6,404 nt of DNA from Scatosoma sp964459515 (GTDB lineage: Bacteria > Bacillota > Clostridia > Christensenellales > Borkfalkiaceae), in assembly GCA_964459515.1 (NCBI GenBank), contig CAYWML010000070.1, forward strand, positions 1 through 6,404, in the 5' to 3' direction. The notes under the pieces were generated by a model, which had not been told where the DNA came from, searched no databases, and saw only the letters and a program-made list of their open reading frames with translations. The position numbers and the translations under genes are program-made. The first letter of the stretch is position 1. Every line of letters starts with the position of its first letter. Shown one piece after another: positions 6,226-6,404 of this stretch.

Positions 6226-6228
6226 CGC

Positions 6229-6404
6229 TTATGCGTTGGGATAAACGCTTGCTTTCTTTTTGTCTTTGCCCATTCTTTCGTAACGAACGACGCCGTCGAT
6301 AAGCGCGAAAAGCGTATCGTCTTTGCCGATCCCTACGTTCGTACCGGGATGAATTTTCGTGCCTCTTTGACGGACGAGAATGTTTCCTGCGAGAACGGCT
6401 TGCC
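6229..6404 (-). CDS. rpmA: 50S ribosomal protein L27, 3' part (5' end outside window)
   Basis: L27 is a large-subunit protein whose N-terminus reaches toward the peptidyl-transferase centre. The minus-strand frame gives 57 residues from the window edge, beginning QAVLAGNILVRQRGTKIHPG and continuing TNVGIGKDDTLFALIDG, then ending ASVYPNA and TAA (6229-6231). This is the conserved body of L27. About 25-30 N-terminal residues are outside, so it cannot be seen whether it has the cleavable N-terminal extension known from Firmicutes L27. In Firmicutes rpmA usually follows rplU and the protease gene prp, which would lie beyond the right edge. It converges on engB and has its own terminator. Confidence 0.96.
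   Translation of the reverse strand, partial: QAVLAGNILVRQRGTKIHPGTNVGIGKDDTLFALIDGVVRYERMGKDKKKASVYPNA

Larger units (their letters stand above)
5671..6228. other. Gene-free convergent region between engB and rpmA
   Basis: This 558-base gap separates converging genes. It holds the engB terminator (5789-5818), about 95 unremarkable bases (5819-5914), a truncated repeat (5915-5970), a complete repeat (5981-6111), about 80 bases in which I see nothing (6112-6194) and the rpmA terminator (6195-6225). The 118 bases between the engB stop and its terminator show no gene. Open frames through the repeats, such as 5861-6244 (+), read palindromic repeat DNA and are rejected. Confidence 0.8.

Noticed and set aside
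5861..6244. 127-residue plus-strand open frame across the engB-rpmA gap, and minus-strand frames in the same place
   Set aside because: They translate two tandem copies of the palindromic repeat and run over the rpmA terminator and the rpmA 3' end. There is no Shine-Dalgarno and the peptides are repeat-derived.

Overview
This window looks like a housekeeping stretch of a bacterial chromosome, most likely from an uncultured Firmicutes/Clostridia-type bacterium. The lon-engB pair with its short gap is the order known from Bacillus and Clostridium. The L27, FtsH, Lon and EngB proteins are all of ordinary bacterial type, and the base composition is moderately GC. The lineage is an inference; no taxonomic marker was searched.

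Layout, left to right. Positions 2-1138 (+) hold the 3' part of ftsH, a membrane-bound AAA+ zinc protease, followed by a modest hairpin terminator. Positions 1335-2174 (+) encode a ParB/Spo0J-family DNA-binding protein. It keeps the helix-turn-helix and the C-terminal dimerisation region but has lost the hallmark CTP-binding residues. A 316-base gap follows, mostly filled by a palindromic dispersed repeat. Positions 2491-4989 (+) encode LonA protease and, 12 bases later, 5002-5670 (+) encode the ribosome-assembly GTPase EngB. That operon ends at a strong intrinsic terminator (5789-5818). A 558-base convergent gap holds one truncated and one complete further copy of the same repeat. Positions 6229-6404 (-) hold the 3' part of rpmA (ribosomal protein L27), with its own terminator at 6195-6225.

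How the genes relate: FtsH and Lon are two major ATP-dependent quality-control proteases. EngB and L27 both serve the large ribosomal subunit but lie on opposite strands. The ParB-like gene sits alone, away from any visible parA.

I see no defence system, mobile gene, CRISPR array or RNA gene. The two things most worth following up are the ParB-like protein with a degenerate nucleotide site between two AAA+ protease genes, and the dispersed repeat, whose copies differ in sequence but keep the same hairpins through paired base changes.
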